Of a stretch of DNA of 64,000 nucleotides, positions 1 through 12,312 are shown piece after piece. Origin of the DNA: Albugo candida. Lineage: Eukaryota > Oomycota > Peronosporomycetes > Albuginales. The notes under the pieces are model-generated. The model saw nothing but the letters and a program-made list of their open reading frames with translations, was not told the DNA's origin and ran no database searches. The DNA is taken from assembly GCA_040437565.1 (NCBI GenBank), contig JBDOQK010000013.1:124001-188000 (forward strand). The letters run 5' to 3'. The position numbers were made by a program, and so were the translations under genes. Positions within the stretch are counted from its first letter, which is position 1. Every line of letters starts with the position of its first letter.

Positions 1-209
1 CTGAAGGCTCGTAAATCATTAACAAGCTATCCAGCGATCGGAAGACATCAAAGCACAATATGGAACGTGTTTGCATGGCATTCAGTCTCATGAGCTCAAC
101 AAAAAGAGTTGGACAAACGACCACATTGATTACTTCTCATTTACTGGATTTGTGTCGGTGAGCTACGAATACTGTCCCTGAACCCATGGATGCAAACGAT
201 GGAGTGCCT
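1..209. other. Spacer downstream of VPS54, no gene seen
   Basis: Between the window edge and the inferred VPS54 stop codon I see no recognisable coding stretch. It may hold the 3' untranslated region of VPS54 and the edge of a neighbouring gene outside the window. Confidence 0.4.
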
Positions 210-3200
210 CTATCTCTCAGATACCCCATACACACTCTCAAAATACCGCAAAAGTTGCTCGCCTTGAAATGAAACCATTTGCACATCACCAAAGCTATTG
301 ACAAATATGTGAATATCTCGAAGACACCTGTGAGAAAGAATGAATCAAAATAGTCAGAAAAAGACGTTTGACATTCAAACCTTTTCTTCCCGAGTTCCGT
401 GCGCGGTTGGACGAGTCTGAAGCAGTCTGGAAGCTTTTGGGTAAACATATCAAAGACTCGCGTCATGAGGTCTTTCATTTGCGGCACCGGGAGGACGGGA
501 TTCAGCACTTGATACAACTTGAGCGTATTCTGTGTGATACCATGCATCGGAGCCGTTGGGATCTCCACATTTGGAGAATCGTAATCGATTTCAGCAGCCA
601 CATTTTCGAGGAATCGCTTCATGATCTGCTCTTCCACTATCGCCGTAAATTTACTGAATATCTTCTCATTGTGCTCTGCAAAATCGCGCAAAACGCGATC
701 AAATTCTCCCAATAATGCTTTCTGGCGATCTGAAAAATGAGCGGCGAGTGCGGCTTTGATATGAGGAAGAAGTGTCATGGCAAGCTCTAGTGACTGAGAA
801 GCGACACCAAGATGTCGGGCAGAGATACTTTTCAATCGAGCGATTTGCATGGCGCCTGCACCCAAAACCAATTGCGTAGTACGCGAATTGAACAGCTACA
901 AAGCAAGAAAAAAAAGTAAGTAGCCATCAGGCTATAAATCAATTCAGAGGCGTACGCGAAGGATCTCCACACAGCGTTGAGATACATCGGTTGCGAGCAC
1001 GGGGAACGTAGCAGCACATGACATATAATTCATAATGATCTCCAGCATCAGAAGAACCGACCAGACGACTTTGAAGGTTTTCCCACAAATTTGAATCGCT
1101 TTTAACGGCGCCAAACTCTNNNNNNNNNNNNNNNNNNNNNNNNNNNNNNNNNNNNNNNNNNNNNNNNNNNNNNNNNNNNNNNNNNNNNNNNNNNNNNNNN
1201 NNNNNNNNNNNNNNNNNNNTGAGGTCTTTCATTTGCGGCACCGGGAGGACGGGATTCAGCACTTGATACAACTTGAGCGTATTCTGTGTGATACCATGCA
1301 TCGGAGCCGTTGGGATCTCCACATTTGGAGAATCGTAATCGATTTCAGCAGCCACATTTTCGAGGAATCGCTTCATGATCTGCTCTTCCACTATCGCCGT
1401 AAATTTACTGAATATCTTCTCATTGTGCTCTGCAAAATCGCGCAAAACGCGATCAAATTCTCCCAATAATGCTTTCTGGCGATCTGAAAAATGAGCGGCG
1501 AGTGCGGCTTTGATATGAGGAAGAAGTGTCATGGCAAGCTCTAGTGACTGAGAAGCGACACCAAGATGTCGGGCAGAGATACTTTTCAATCGAGCGATTT
1601 GCATGGCGCCTGCACCCAAAACCAATTGCGTAGTACGCGAATTGAACAGCTACAAAGCAAGAAAAAAAAGTAAGTAGCCATCAGGCTATAAATCAATTCA
1701 GAGGCGTACGCGAAGGATCTCCACACAGCGTTGAGATACATCGGTTGCGAGCACGGGGAACGTAGCAGCACATGACATATAATTCATAATGATCTCCAGC
1801 ATCAGAAGAACCGACCAGACGACTTTGAAGGTTTTCCCACAAATTTGAATCGCTTTTAACGGCGCCAAACTCTCGCCATTGAACTCCCGATCTTCCCATA
1901 ATGTTGGTGGAGGTCCTCGACCACTGGAGAGATCCTCGAGGGCTTTATGACGATCGACCGATATCTCCGTGTTTTTCCACATTTCGTGATCGAGCGTTGA
2001 GATGAGTTTTGCGATTTGTAACGAGTGATATTTTTCCAAATACAATTTCAATTGAGAAAATAAAGCTCCACGAAGTGTGTAATCCGTTTTGGATGTCACT
2101 TTCNNNNNNNNNNNNNNNNNNNNNNNNNNNNNNNNNNNNNNNNNNNNNNNNNNNNNNNNNNNNNNNNNNNNNNNNNNNNNNNNNNNNNNNNNNNNNNNNN
2201 NNNGTGACAAATTGCATCGTTGTGTCGTAAAGGAGTCGAAGCTGAGGCATTGTGTGTATCGCTTGTACTTCTTTACGAACAGCAAACAAATTCGAGACAC
2301 TTCTTTGAGAGAATTCGCACGTTTTACGCATCACATCGTCGTATTCGCGTAACACTTTAGTTGCTTGACTTTTATCTTTCCAATCGGCTGCCTTGGTGGC
2401 CTGTGTGTGATCGAGTAATTCCGCGGGTTTCAGATATTCTGGCGACTTGGAATGCATACAATCGGTAAGAAGCTTTTGGATGACCACCGCTCGTTTCAAA
2501 ATGATCAATAAATGCTCAAATATCATTTGAATACATTGTAAAAACTCATCCGAACTCAATGCTCGAAGCTGAATCGATATTTTCGATTCCGCTGGCGAAT
2601 TCTCTGAGAGCTCTGTAGTGCCACTTTTTTTGCTTGAGGAATGGATTGTCTCTGTGACCACAGTTTTGACAATAAGTTTGATTTCGTCATTTACAAGACC
2701 GCGGTATTGCCCGATGACATCACAAAGCCCGTCAAGGCGGAATAATACGCCCATCGATTGCTTTGCTTCGCTTGTACGAGAGTCCTCCATTGACACTGTC
2801 GCACAATCGGAGCGTTTGGTACGCAGACTCACTTCATCGTTCAACATCCAGTCGGACGATGTGATTATGGAAAGGAATCGCTGTCCAATTTGCACTTTGA
2901 TAAAATTCCGATACCCTTCTAATTTTTTCTGCAATGCATTCAGTCCATAAATACCGGTCAGATGTTGTTCGAGAAGCTTTTCCGCTTGTTCGATCATATC
3001 CAAAGCGTTCGTATAATCCTGACTATGGACTAGTGCTTCTATAGCAGACTCGGAATGCTTGATGCTTTCGATATTCATCACCAAATCGTGGAGTTCTGCA
3101 ATTCGTTTTTGTCGTCGATGGAGGCTCACTATGTCTAACGTTTTATCAGCCAGACCCGTCCGCAGCCGATCCATTGTTTTTCTAATTTAAAAGAAATAAG

Positions 3201-4616
3201 TAAAAAAGTAACGCGATTCCGTTGGAAATTGGGATACCTGAGTGTCGCTACTTGACCACAAGCTGTCTTCACCGACGTGACAATTTTCTCTTGATTCGCT
3301 GATGCCTGGAAAAACCGATCTGCACGCGATGATACTTGTCGAAGTAGCGTGAATTCCACGCGATCCAAGTACCCCGACAGCTTGATAAATACAAAGTATC
3401 AATACTGAGCTATTTCTAAGAGATAATAGACGCACCTGTTCTTGAAGCGGTGCGTGAGAATCAGAGCTTAATGACATGACATCTTCAAAAATTGCCGGGT
3501 CTGTCAAGTCGAAATCGGATCGAAAGAATAAACTTGGCACAAATCGTAGACATTCAGCGACATCCTCTTGCATTTGACACGATCACTCCTTCGTAGGTAC
3601 CACTCAGACACAAAAGTCTTACCGTCGGCAGCCTCGATCGATGGGACTTGACTTGAGGACAATTGCTCCAACAGCGTTTTTTTGTGATTATCGGCATACA
3701 ATTGTGCATGTTTTCCATATCTTTTCAGATAGACATTGAAATCTCGCGAAAGAACTATTTCCAAGTCGGGTGGAGGTAGCATTTCGACTTCTGATGGAGA
3801 GAAGACATCGAGCCATGCTCCTGGACTCCATCCGATCGACTTTTAAGATCATAAATTCATTAGTTAGAGGTGTTGGCTGAGTACAGCGCTTACTTTGGGC
3901 TGAATCAGCACGGAATGNNNNNNNNNNNNNNNNNNNNNNNNNNNNNNNNNNNNNNNNNNNNNNNNNNNNNNNNNNNNNNNNNNNNNNNNNNNNNNNNNNN
4001 NNNNNNNNNNNNNNNNNAGATAGACATTGAAATCTCGCGAAAGAACTATTTCCAAGTCGGGTGGAGGTAGCATTTCGACTTCTGATGGAGAGAAGACATC
4101 GAGCCATGCTCCTGGACTCCATCCGATCGACTTTTAAGATCATAAATTCATTAGTTAGAGGTGTTGGCTGAGTACAGCGCTTACTTTGGGCTGAATCAGC
4201 ACGGAATGGAGATTATGATGGCTGTTTATGAATGTAGCGAGCTCCTGTTCGTGATTGTCGATCTCGAGGCCTGAAATCGGAGCATTCTTTACCGATACCA
4301 AAGGCGTGTTGTGAGAAGGTATGCCCAATTTGGGCGTTTTTACGCTTTCCTGTACGCTATTGGGAATGTCAAAGAGACTCGGGTAGTGGGATGGACTACT
4401 AAGGACAGATTGTATCGGTTTTGATCGCGAGGTCGATGAGAATGCATTGGGTTTCGACGACACGGAAGACGAATGTAAAGAGTTTTTGAGTGTGTTAAGT
4501 GTATTGAACGGAACAGAAATACCTTCCCAACCCTTTTTGATCAATCGTTTTGGTGACAAGAGGCCTTTTACGCTTGAAAACTCGCGAGGTGTTCCATGTG
4601 TATTGTTGCGCTCCAT
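210..4616 (-). CDS. VPS54: VPS54-like GARP tethering complex subunit, multi-exon
   Basis: Subunit of the Golgi-associated retrograde protein complex, which tethers endosome-derived vesicles at the trans-Golgi network (family knowledge). Two regions support the call. The N-terminal half (exon at about 1945-3174) has a run starting MDRLRTGLADKTLDIVSLHR and a coiled helical segment. The C-terminal VPS54 domain (about 871-360) begins VLGAGAMQIARLKSISARHL and ends near the PRTELGKKR motif. Start at 4616 (MERNNTHGTPREF) follows a 99-bp spacer from the cyclin gene. Short introns were placed at about 3842-4183, 3563-3613, 3380-3437, 3185-3236, 1644-1710 and 315-371. The last one leads to an exon ending YFESVYGVSER-stop at 210-212. 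Two gap-flanking duplications (466-1873 and 3728-4207) repeat exon sequence and should be collapsed. Joining directly across the gap at 2104 keeps the frame. Family call is strong; exon borders are inferred. Confidence 0.85.
466..1873. repeat. 654-bp identical direct repeat around an N100 gap
   Basis: Bases 466-1119 appear again at 1220-1873, with 100 N between them. The repeat covers the 5' part of the last VPS54 domain exons. Identity at both contig ends points to an unmerged assembly overlap and not a biological duplication. Confidence 0.85.
2104..2203. other. N100 placeholder gap, probably zero missing bases
   Basis: The gap lies inside a VPS54 exon. Deleting all N and joining the two edges directly keeps the VPS54 reading frame (TMQFVT then KVTSKTDY), and the joined protein aligns with the family without a hole. 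Confidence 0.7.
3728..4207. repeat. 190-bp direct repeat around an N100 gap
   Basis: Bases 3728-3917 equal 4018-4207 and flank the gap at 3918-4017. The repeat holds the start of the second VPS54 exon and its upstream intron. It is an assembly overlap. Confidence 0.85.
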
Positions 4617-4715
4617 GATGGCGATACCGAGAAAGGTTGCTCGAATGTACCGTTTCGATGTAACGAATCCCGATGGTGATTCCTCTGAATTTGCGTGTCC
4701 CACGCTACTGCTATC

Positions 4716-5822
4716 TCATGGTCCAAACGCAATGGGATACAGAGACACTTGAAGATGCTCTTTTGTCGAGTATTTATGGTGAACAGATGAGGCGGCACCA
4801 CCATGAAGATCTCGATGTTGCGCTTTTTTTATCACCGCTTTCATTTCCGTCACACATCGCTGTAAAGCCCATTCCATGTACGATGTATGAACCTCTAATG
4901 ATTTCGACCAAAGCGGAAATTCTTGGATTTGTAATCTTGCGAGATAGATCGCTGATGCGGCAATCATTGATGGGAGATACGCATTCATACGATATTCCAA
5001 AATGCAGTGGTCCACATAAAACATAGAAAATGGTCTCATGAGCGCATTCCAACTCTGTGCCGCCTGAATAAACCGATCAAGAAAATGGATAGCGGTCGGG
5101 AAGCTGATGCAATAGTTGATTGCAATCAAAATAGACTGCTCCATAGCCACGATATCGCGATATGTATATGCGTCCTGCGTGAGATACACAAGATCGTCCA
5201 CCAATGGTGGCGAGATTTCTTCGTATTTGGAAGCAATGTAGAATGCTGCAACGCCCACAAGTTGTAGTCGATGACGTGAAACGCCAAATTCGTACCCCAG
5301 ATAGTAATCGATCAAATATATAGCGATATGAAGTGTTTCGGGTGCATAGTTGAAATGCTGATGGACCCCAACGAGCCAATTTGTCAGCACGGAGCGCATG
5401 TTTGGAGTGATCTCCGATTGCATTCGCATGTAGTCGGTATTTCGTAGACTGAATTTCATTTCGGAAGAACGGAAATATCTGATGATATCATCTGCGTCGA
5501 TATTGTACGAGTTAGAAAGAGTTGAAATGGCGTCATCAGCATCAGTATGGAAGTCCGTGGCTTTAGGCGAGGCCAATAAAGGCGATAGCAATAGATCATC
5601 ATCAATCCCAAGCGCCGAGAGTGTACATTCCATCAAGGATACATTCAATCTTTGAAGATTTCGAGTAGATTGGAAGCTTGCATCACGACTCGTGTCGGAG
5701 ACTTTTCTCTTTTTCACAGTCTTCTCCCATTTGGTCAAATTTCTGTCTTCATTCGCTTCGTTTGTGATGTCACCCAAAGCACCTCGTTTTCTTGTCACTT
5801 GCGTCTCCAAAGGTTTACCCAA
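4716..5822 (-). CDS. Mitotic A/B-type cyclin with destruction box
   Basis: Regulatory subunit of a cyclin-dependent kinase in mitosis. The protein is 368 aa from a single exon. Residues 13-21 read RGALGDITN, an exact match to the RxALGxIxN destruction box recognised by the anaphase-promoting complex. The first cyclin box starts near residue 145 (MRSVLTNWLVGVHQHF) and contains the family's YIASKYEE helix. A second C-terminal cyclin fold follows (SFPTAIHFLDRF, SMIAASAIYLA). The start is chosen because the destruction box sits at the usual distance from the N-terminus. It is divergent from the URC1-like gene across a 324-bp spacer and lies 99 bp upstream of VPS54 on the same strand. A- versus B-class cannot be settled by eye. 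Confidence 0.92.
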   Translation of the reverse strand: MGKPLETQVTRKRGALGDITNEANEDRNLTKWEKTVKKRKVSDTSRDASFQSTRNLQRLNVSLMECTLSALGIDDDLLLSPLLASPKATDFHTDADDAISTLSNSYNIDADDIIRYFRSSEMKFSLRNTDYMRMQSEITPNMRSVLTNWLVGVHQHFNYAPETLHIAIYLIDYYLGYEFGVSRHRLQLVGVAAFYIASKYEEISPPLVDDLVYLTQDAYTYRDIVAMEQSILIAINYCISFPTAIHFLDRFIQAAQSWNALMRPFSMFYVDHCILEYRMNAYLPSMIAASAIYLARLQIQEFPLWSKSLEVHTSYMEWALQRCVTEMKAVIKKAQHRDLHGGAASSVHHKYSTKEHLQVSLYPIAFGP

Positions 5823-6146
5823 AGCTTTCCCAACGCAATGTTTTCGATCCGACTATACAAAAACAAGTATTAGCACGTTTTGCATCATGCATTTCTGCTA
5901 AAACGCACTTTGTTGCATTGCCAAGTTGGGTGCTCCTTTTCATTCTCCACGTCAGAATACATACTACTTTTAAGTATGAGGTTTCTTTATCAAAAATGTA
6001 ATGCGCGTTTTAAGAGTAAAAGGGCAGCATTCTGACATTCGTAAACAGTACATAATAACAACGTCATAACGTCCTTCTTCTCAGTATAAGAAAATACTTT
6101 TTCAAACACCATAAAAGTGCAAAAAGGTCTTTTTCGGTGACACAAA
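5823..6146. promoter_or_regulatory. Divergent intergenic region, cyclin and URC1-like genes
   Basis: This 324-bp AT-rich spacer separates the start codons of two divergent genes and must contain both promoters. No specific operator or known motif was recognised. Confidence 0.5.
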
Positions 6147-8098
6147 ATGTCGAGCGAATTGCTTGCACTTTTCATCACAACTGATATACCGTATCTGAAA
6201 CGGTATTATACCGGTACATCGCGACAGAATTTCAACGTGAAGAAATCTTTAAAAGCTCCAATGCCATTGACAATGATGAAGAAGGTCGACACATTGGGAA
6301 AGCGGAAAAAAAGCATTGATGGTATAGCTGTAAAGATACGTTTACATTCCGCGCTAAAATTGTGAATTTCTTTGTCTTAGCTGAAGATGTTAAGACAATT
6401 GACCAAACGGATGAATTCAATCCAAATCATTATTACGTCTCATTGACATCGCACGCGGAGCAATTTGGAGTAAATCCCGTGCGGATAAGAGTACGTACAC
6501 AATGGATGTTATTGGGAACGTATTTACACGGATTCTCTTGCAGTGGGGACACAAAGAAGCAGATGTTCGAGGGCCTGTCATCGGTACAAACCGCCATAAT
6601 CGATACCGGAACGCTATTGGAGCGCATGGAGGGTCCTATTGTGTATACAGAGGCTTGGCGGTACGTTCTGTACTTGACGAAATCGCTGTATTCCACATAT
6701 GTCTGCGTTAGATCGCGGCTGGGGCGCTGGATAAGGTCATTTGTGGTGCACAAGTCTCTACAAGCGAAATGATGATGATCGAATTGGTAGGTCCTTCTTC
6801 CTCAATTGAGCAAAACGACACCGGCTGCCAAGATTGGACCACATTCATCATGGGGCGATTCTGAAAAGGCAAGTTCTGAAAGAGATTATGGTGCCTGCAA
6901 ATGAGCGATAATTTGCGTATAAAGATTGTGACATTGGATCCGTTTGGTCACTGCGTATTGGAAGCGTTCCCAGAACACTTCCAAAAGGGTTACGATATTC
7001 GACCGACCATCGCCGGTGAGAATTCTTTCCATTTAAATAGCATATCGACATCGTTTGTAGTCACAAAGGCTCACATGGATCTACCGGAAATACGTGAAGC
7101 TGTTCGCTTGGGTCACCTAAAGCCAGATGGAAAGGTATTGAAAGACGGGCATCAATTGGTGATTACCAAGGCAGCGATCGATCCAGTTTGGTACCTTCCT
7201 GGAGTTGCGAGACGATTCGATACAACAGAGGCAAATTTGCGTCAGCAAATCTTTCTAGAGACCAACGGCATGTATCCAGAACTGATCACCAGAACGGATT
7301 TAAAAGTGTTTCTTCCACCCATTGGAGGGTGCGTACCCATACAGACATCTGTGTTGTCGCACAATCTGACTCGTCTCAAATAGACTCACCATTTATATTT
7401 TCGGCTCCGTTGAAGCAATTACTGATCCAAACAAAAAATTGGCTGTGCGCGTACACGACGAGTGTAATGGCTCGGATGTTTTCGGTTCAGATATTTGCAC
7501 ATGTCGACCGTATCTGACTCACGCAATCGAAGTTTGTGTGAAAACGGCTCAAGAAGGAGGGTACAGTGATAACAAATTGTTATGAGTTAGTAACATCGCT
7601 TCTCGTCACAGAGCTGGAGTTATTGTGTACTTTCGGAAGGAAGGTCGGGCTTTGGGTGAGGTCACAAAGTATCTCGTTTACAACGTTCGAAAACGTCAAG
7701 AAGGCGGCGACAGTCCTAAAGAATACTTTAATTGCACCCAGGCGGTTGCTGGGATTCAGGATGTACGATTCCAAGCATTAATGCCGGATGCTTTACATTG
7801 GCTCGGAATCACCAAAATCGACCGATTCGTTTCTATGAGCGATATGAAATACGATGCGATCGTGAATTCCGTACGTCCTATTCATTTGCGTGAAACATCT
7901 GATTCTGATTCTGAGGATGAGTAGGGAATTGAGATTGTGGAACGCATTCTGATACCAGAGGATCTTGTGCCCCGCGACGCTCGGGTCGAGATCACAGCCA
8001 AAGTATATGCAGGATATAATGGTGGGACCCTGTACAAAGTGGATGAAGCTACTTTGGAGGCGGTCAAAGGACGTGACGACCAGGAATATCAGGGCTGA
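6147..8098 (+). CDS. URC1-like / GTP cyclohydrolase II family protein
   Basis: The protein combines an N-terminal GTP-cyclohydrolase-like domain with a C-terminal GTP cyclohydrolase II (RibA-type) domain, the layout of fungal URC1 in uracil catabolism (family knowledge). Visible motifs are WGHKEADVRGPVIGTN, RNAIGAHGGSY and KIVTLDPFGH in the first half. The second half has HDECNGSDVFGSDICTCRP, which keeps the three zinc-binding cysteines, and VYFRKEGRALG, the catalytic segment. I place seven short introns. One, at 6869-6924, has a GC-AG pair and restores EKIVTLDPFGH. Start at 6147 is the first ATG after an AT-rich leader. The protein ends GRDDQEYQG-stop. The next gene starts 82 bp downstream. 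Whether it serves uracil degradation or riboflavin-type chemistry is not shown by sequence. Confidence 0.82.
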
Positions 8099-8180
8099 CA
8101 AATTGTGTCTATAATTGTAATTCCGAGTCTATTGTTGTAGTACTGTGAACTATTTCTTACAAGCGTCTTCTTTTGCGAGT

Positions 8181-9735
8181 ATGATTCAATCCATGTTTAT
8201 TATCACCTCCACGGGGTACTTGTGCTGCTTATCGAACGTCTATCTATAAGGCACTCATTCTTCAATGAGCTAATTTTGAATTGTTGCCGTGTATCGATTT
8301 GTATCGTTTTTTTACCCTTATTACAGTGAAGTGCTCATTGAAAAGCATTGGCGTGGAATCACAAATCGTAGCGTTTGCGAATCATTTCTTGAAAAAGTGA
8401 GCAAATATCGTGACCGTATCGATGTTCCACCCATTATCACGTCATCCCATCACTACCTCATAAGTGTCTTTCGCGATGAATTGTTCTTCCTTGCGGTCGT
8501 CACGAACGAGGTACCCGAATCGAAAGTCTGATACCAATATTCGATATCTGATTCTAACTTTATCAGATTCCGCCGCTACTTGTGATTGAATTTTTGCATC
8601 GCGTTCTGGCCGTATTTCACGACTACTTTGGCGAGTTTGACGAGCATTCCATCAAAGATAACTTTTCAACGGTGTATCAGGTATTTGCACTCGTTCTCAG
8701 TTTCATCCAATCTGATTCTGGTGTTGAGATAGCTGCTGGAAGAAATGTTGGACAATGGCTATCCTTTGACAATGGAACCGAACGCGCTGAAGGCTATGGT
8801 TGCACCTCCTTCGACTGCCAACCGCATTGCGGCCATGATGTCGGTGCGTGATCTCTGACGTATTTTTCACTTTTTCTGATGGAGCTATGCAGGGACGATC
8901 AAGTGTCAGTAATACACTACCTGAGGGTACCGAATCAAGCATTCCGTGGAGGAAAAGCGGAGTGAGATATACACAGAATGAGATCTACTTTGATATTGTG
9001 GAAGAAATTGATGCCATTACGGACATTGACGGGCAATTCATTTCATGCGAAGTGAATGGAGTGATTCATAGCAATAGTCGACTGTCAGGCGTTCCTGATC
9101 TGACAATGATCTTTACGGATCCTTCGGTTATTGACGATTGCTCCTTTCATCCTTGTGTTCGGTATTCGCGATATGAACGGGAGCGTGTCGTCTCCTTCGT
9201 GCCTCCAGATGGACAATTTGAGCTCATGCAATATCGTGTGCACCCACAACAATGGATTCCACCACTCCATTGTCAACCTCAAGTTTCGTATACGGACAAA
9301 GGAGCAAACAGCACCGGTGTTATCAACATCCAAGTGCTATCTCGTGGGTTCCCGACGCTCAAGTCGAACTCCAAGCGGTCGATGCGGGTCGAAGATGTCA
9401 AAGTGGAAGTCACATTTCCAAAGAGCGTGCGTACTGTCGATGTGAATGCCGATGCTGGAGAATGTATTTTCGACGAGTCTACTAAAAGCATCAAATGGAG
9501 CATTGATCGACTTGACAAGAAAGTAGTAGCACCAACACTCCGTGGAAGTATCATTCTGTATCCTAACACTCCGATTCCGAATGAGAAGCCTATCGTTTTA
9601 CTGCACTTCAAAGCTCCAATGGCGACGGTGTCGGGATTGAATGTGGAAAACTTGTTGCTTTCCAATGAAAAATACAAACCGTATCGTGGTGTTCGAACGC
9701 TTACCAAAGCTGGTCGGTTTCAAATTCGCATGTGA
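8181..9735 (+). CDS. AP3M: AP-3 adaptor complex mu subunit
   Basis: Medium chain of the AP-3 clathrin-adaptor complex, which sorts cargo from Golgi/endosomes to lysosome- or vacuole-like organelles and binds tyrosine-based sorting signals (family knowledge). Exon 1 (8181-8215) encodes MIQSMFIITSTG, typical of the longin-like N-terminus. It is spliced across 8216-8326 to EVLIEKHWRGI. Two or three more short introns follow. The last large exon (from about 8894) carries the mu-homology domain: IPWRKSGVRYTQNEIYFDIVEE, the CSFHPCVRYSRYE segment and VSFVPPDGQFELMQYRV, which match mu-3 better than mu-1 or mu-2. The C-terminus YRGVRTLTKAGRFQIRM is the usual end of the domain. The mu-3 assignment is firm; exon borders are inferred. 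Confidence 0.88.
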
Positions 9736-10188
9736 TCGTTTTCAGACAGTTTTGCTGCACGAATATGAATCAGAAATACATTGCGATTCGAGTGGCTATT
9801 CAGAATTGATAAATTTGTATGAAGAGAAAGTAAACAAAGAAACTTTAAGGCGTTTGCAGTTATCGATAAAGCTTTTAGGCGATCGAATCGTTAGGGAGAA
9901 TGATGGTCAAAATGTTGGTCTCTTCATATATCGGAACCATTTGAATCGTATAAAAGGATGTACCTGACAGAGAGGTCCCATTATGCGATAGGACGTATAC
10001 GTGCTCTGTACATATACCACCCTCCTGCCTAGCAGCGTCATTAAGCGTCTCCTTTCGAGAGAATAAGAGGTCACAAGTCGACTTGATGAGATATTCAGAT
10101 CGGACAGGGGTGACATTCTTTTTCAGCCAATCATATGTGTTTGGTGCTCCATTTAAACGAATCCGATGGCAACATTACATAGACATTC
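9736..10188. other. Intergenic, no gene recognised
   Basis: These 453 bp between AP3M and adenylosuccinate lyase are AT-rich. Reading frames that enter them are read-through of the AP3M exon. No repeats or RNA genes were seen. Confidence 0.5.
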
Positions 10189-12176
10189 ATGGCGACCAAT
10201 GCAACACATAATGAGTATGAGCATCCGCTCGTGTGTCGTTATGCGACGAAAGAAATGAGTAAGATATGGTCACCGAACACAAAGTTTAGTACTTGGAGAA
10301 GGCTTTGGCTTGCGCTCGCAACCGCTGAGAAAGAGCTCGGATTGGATATAAATGATGCGCAATTGCAAGAAATGCGTGAGCACTTACACGATATTGATTA
10401 CGAGTATGCGGCCGAGATGGAAAAAAAGTTCCGACATGACGTTATGGCGCATGTGCACGCTTTTGGAAAAGCTGCGCCACTCGCAATGCCGATCATTCAT
10501 CTCGGTGCAACAAGCTGCTTTGTGGGAGATAATGCGGACATTGTGCAGGTCTGAACAACTCTGATTTGACTTGCTCTAGTATGAAGCGAAAGAACCATTT
10601 AGATGAAAGAAGCGCTGAAACTCATACAGCGAAAGCTGCTTCAGGCGATCAAGAGTCTTTCGGCCTTTGCTTTGGAGGCACGTTATCGTCATTTTGTCGT
10701 AGTTGAGATGCGATCTTTACTGGTAGTGGGTTGATAGTATAAAGACATGCCGACGATGGGATTCACACATTTCCAACCAGCTCAATTGGTGACCGTCGGC
10801 AAACGCGCAGCCTTGTGGCTTCAAGACTTCTGGCTTGATTTCCAACGTCTAGAGCACGAGATGGAAAATCTACCGCTGCGTGGGATCAAAGGAACCACAG
10901 GAACTCAAGCCAGTTTCCTCGATCTCTTTGGCGGCAATCACGAAAAAGTATATATTGTCTTCAAAATTGGTACAGGCCGCATATTGAATAGCAGTGATGT
11001 TAGGTGAATGAACTGAACAAACTTGTGGCCACACAAATGGGATTTAGTAAAGTGATTCCGCTGTCGGGTCAAACGTATTCGCGAAAATTGGATTACTTTG
11101 TATTAACACTGCTTTCTGGCATTGCTCAATCAGCGTACAAGTTGGCGGGTATGATTTTCTGACTTTTTCCAATCTATTCACTCAACGCTTTGTAGGTGAT
11201 CTTCGGCTCCTTGCCAATATGAAAGAAATCGAAGAGCCTTTTGAGAAGAATCAGGTGGACTTGTACCCATTGAAATCACTTGGAACGTATGTAATTGTGT
11301 GGTGTGCAGATTGGCTCTTCGGCGATGGCTTACAAACGCAATCCGATGCGATCGGAACGCATCTGCAGTCTGGCTCGTTATGTTATCTCGTTAACTGATA
11401 ACGCAGCTCATACGCACGCGGCGCAGTGGCTCGAGCGGACTTTGGATGACTCGGCAAATCGGTGCGTCCTAATGTAGTCGTCCAGTTTCATGTTTGTGAC
11501 ACTATTTATAGACGAATGGTCTTACCGGAAGCATTTTTGGCGGTTGATGTGATTTTGAGTCTGATTGTCAATGTATCGAATGGACTTCAAGTGTGGCCGA
11601 ATGTAATCAGAACACACATACGTGCGGAATTACCGTTTATGGCCACAGAAAACATTTTAATGGCTTGTGTTCAAGCGGGTGGAGATCGTCAGGTGCGTCT
11701 AAGTGTTGTCATCGTGATAGGTCTGATGATATGATTTACATAGGAGCTTCATGAGGCTATTCGAGAGCATTCTATGGCCGCTGGCTGCCGGGTAAAAGGC
11801 GAGGGTGCCAGCAATGACTTGTTGGAAAGGATTGCTAAAGACACACGTTTTTTGGCCGTGCACGATCGACTGGAAAGTCTTGTAGATCCAACACTGTTCA
11901 TCGGTCGATGTCCCCAACAAGTGCGAAAAATCAGATTTCATCCATCCTCATATATGCTAATCCTTATGATTTGATACAGGTCGAAGAATTCATACAAGAA
12001 CATATCACGCCATTACTGAAGCAATATTCGACATTACTGACTGTCGAAAACGTCGATTCAGTCAATGTATNNNNNNNNNNNNNNNNNNNNNNNNNNNNNN
12101 NNNNNNNNNNNNNNNNNNNNNNNNNNNNNNNNNNNNNNNNNNNNNNNNNNNNNNNNNNNNNNNNNNNNNNGTATAA
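10189..12176 (+). CDS. ADSL: Adenylosuccinate lyase
   Basis: Catalyses two fumarate-releasing steps of purine synthesis: SAICAR to AICAR and adenylosuccinate to AMP. Exon 1 starts [20 protein letters not shown] and includes [15 protein letters not shown] and [14 protein letters not shown]. Later exons hold [32 protein letters not shown], and the family signature [20 protein letters not shown], where the usual proline after SSAM is alanine. I place about seven short introns. The last exon ends [17 protein letters not shown] at the N gap 12071-12170. Merging the 4-bp overlap (gtat) at the gap edges puts a TAA stop immediately after, giving the end used here. The length matches the roughly 480-residue eukaryotic enzyme. 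Confidence 0.9.
12071..12170. other. N100 placeholder gap with 4-bp edge overlap
   Basis: Both sides of the gap share gtat. Merging the overlap turns the ADSL C-terminus into a clean stop codon, so the N run is probably artificial. Confidence 0.6.
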
Positions 12177-12312
12177 ACTCGCAAGTATACACAGACTATA
12201 CTCAGAATTACATTTCTAGCCTCTTCCTTCAAGCGTCATCTCAGACTCGTCTCATTGAATCGCTGCTAGCTCCTTCAATCCACATCCAATTAAATCGCAA
12301 TTAGGCGACACA

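Noticed and set aside
137-871. VPS54 C-terminus continuing as a hydrophobic tail (LSIALVMCKWFHF...)
   Set aside because: The hydrophobic stretch is intron read-through. Splicing at about 315-371 gives a soluble end, FESVYGVSER, that fits the family.
939-1625. A second, partial VPS54 gene in tandem
   Set aside because: Identical at base level to the neighbouring exon and bounded by an N100 gap; an unmerged contig end is simpler.
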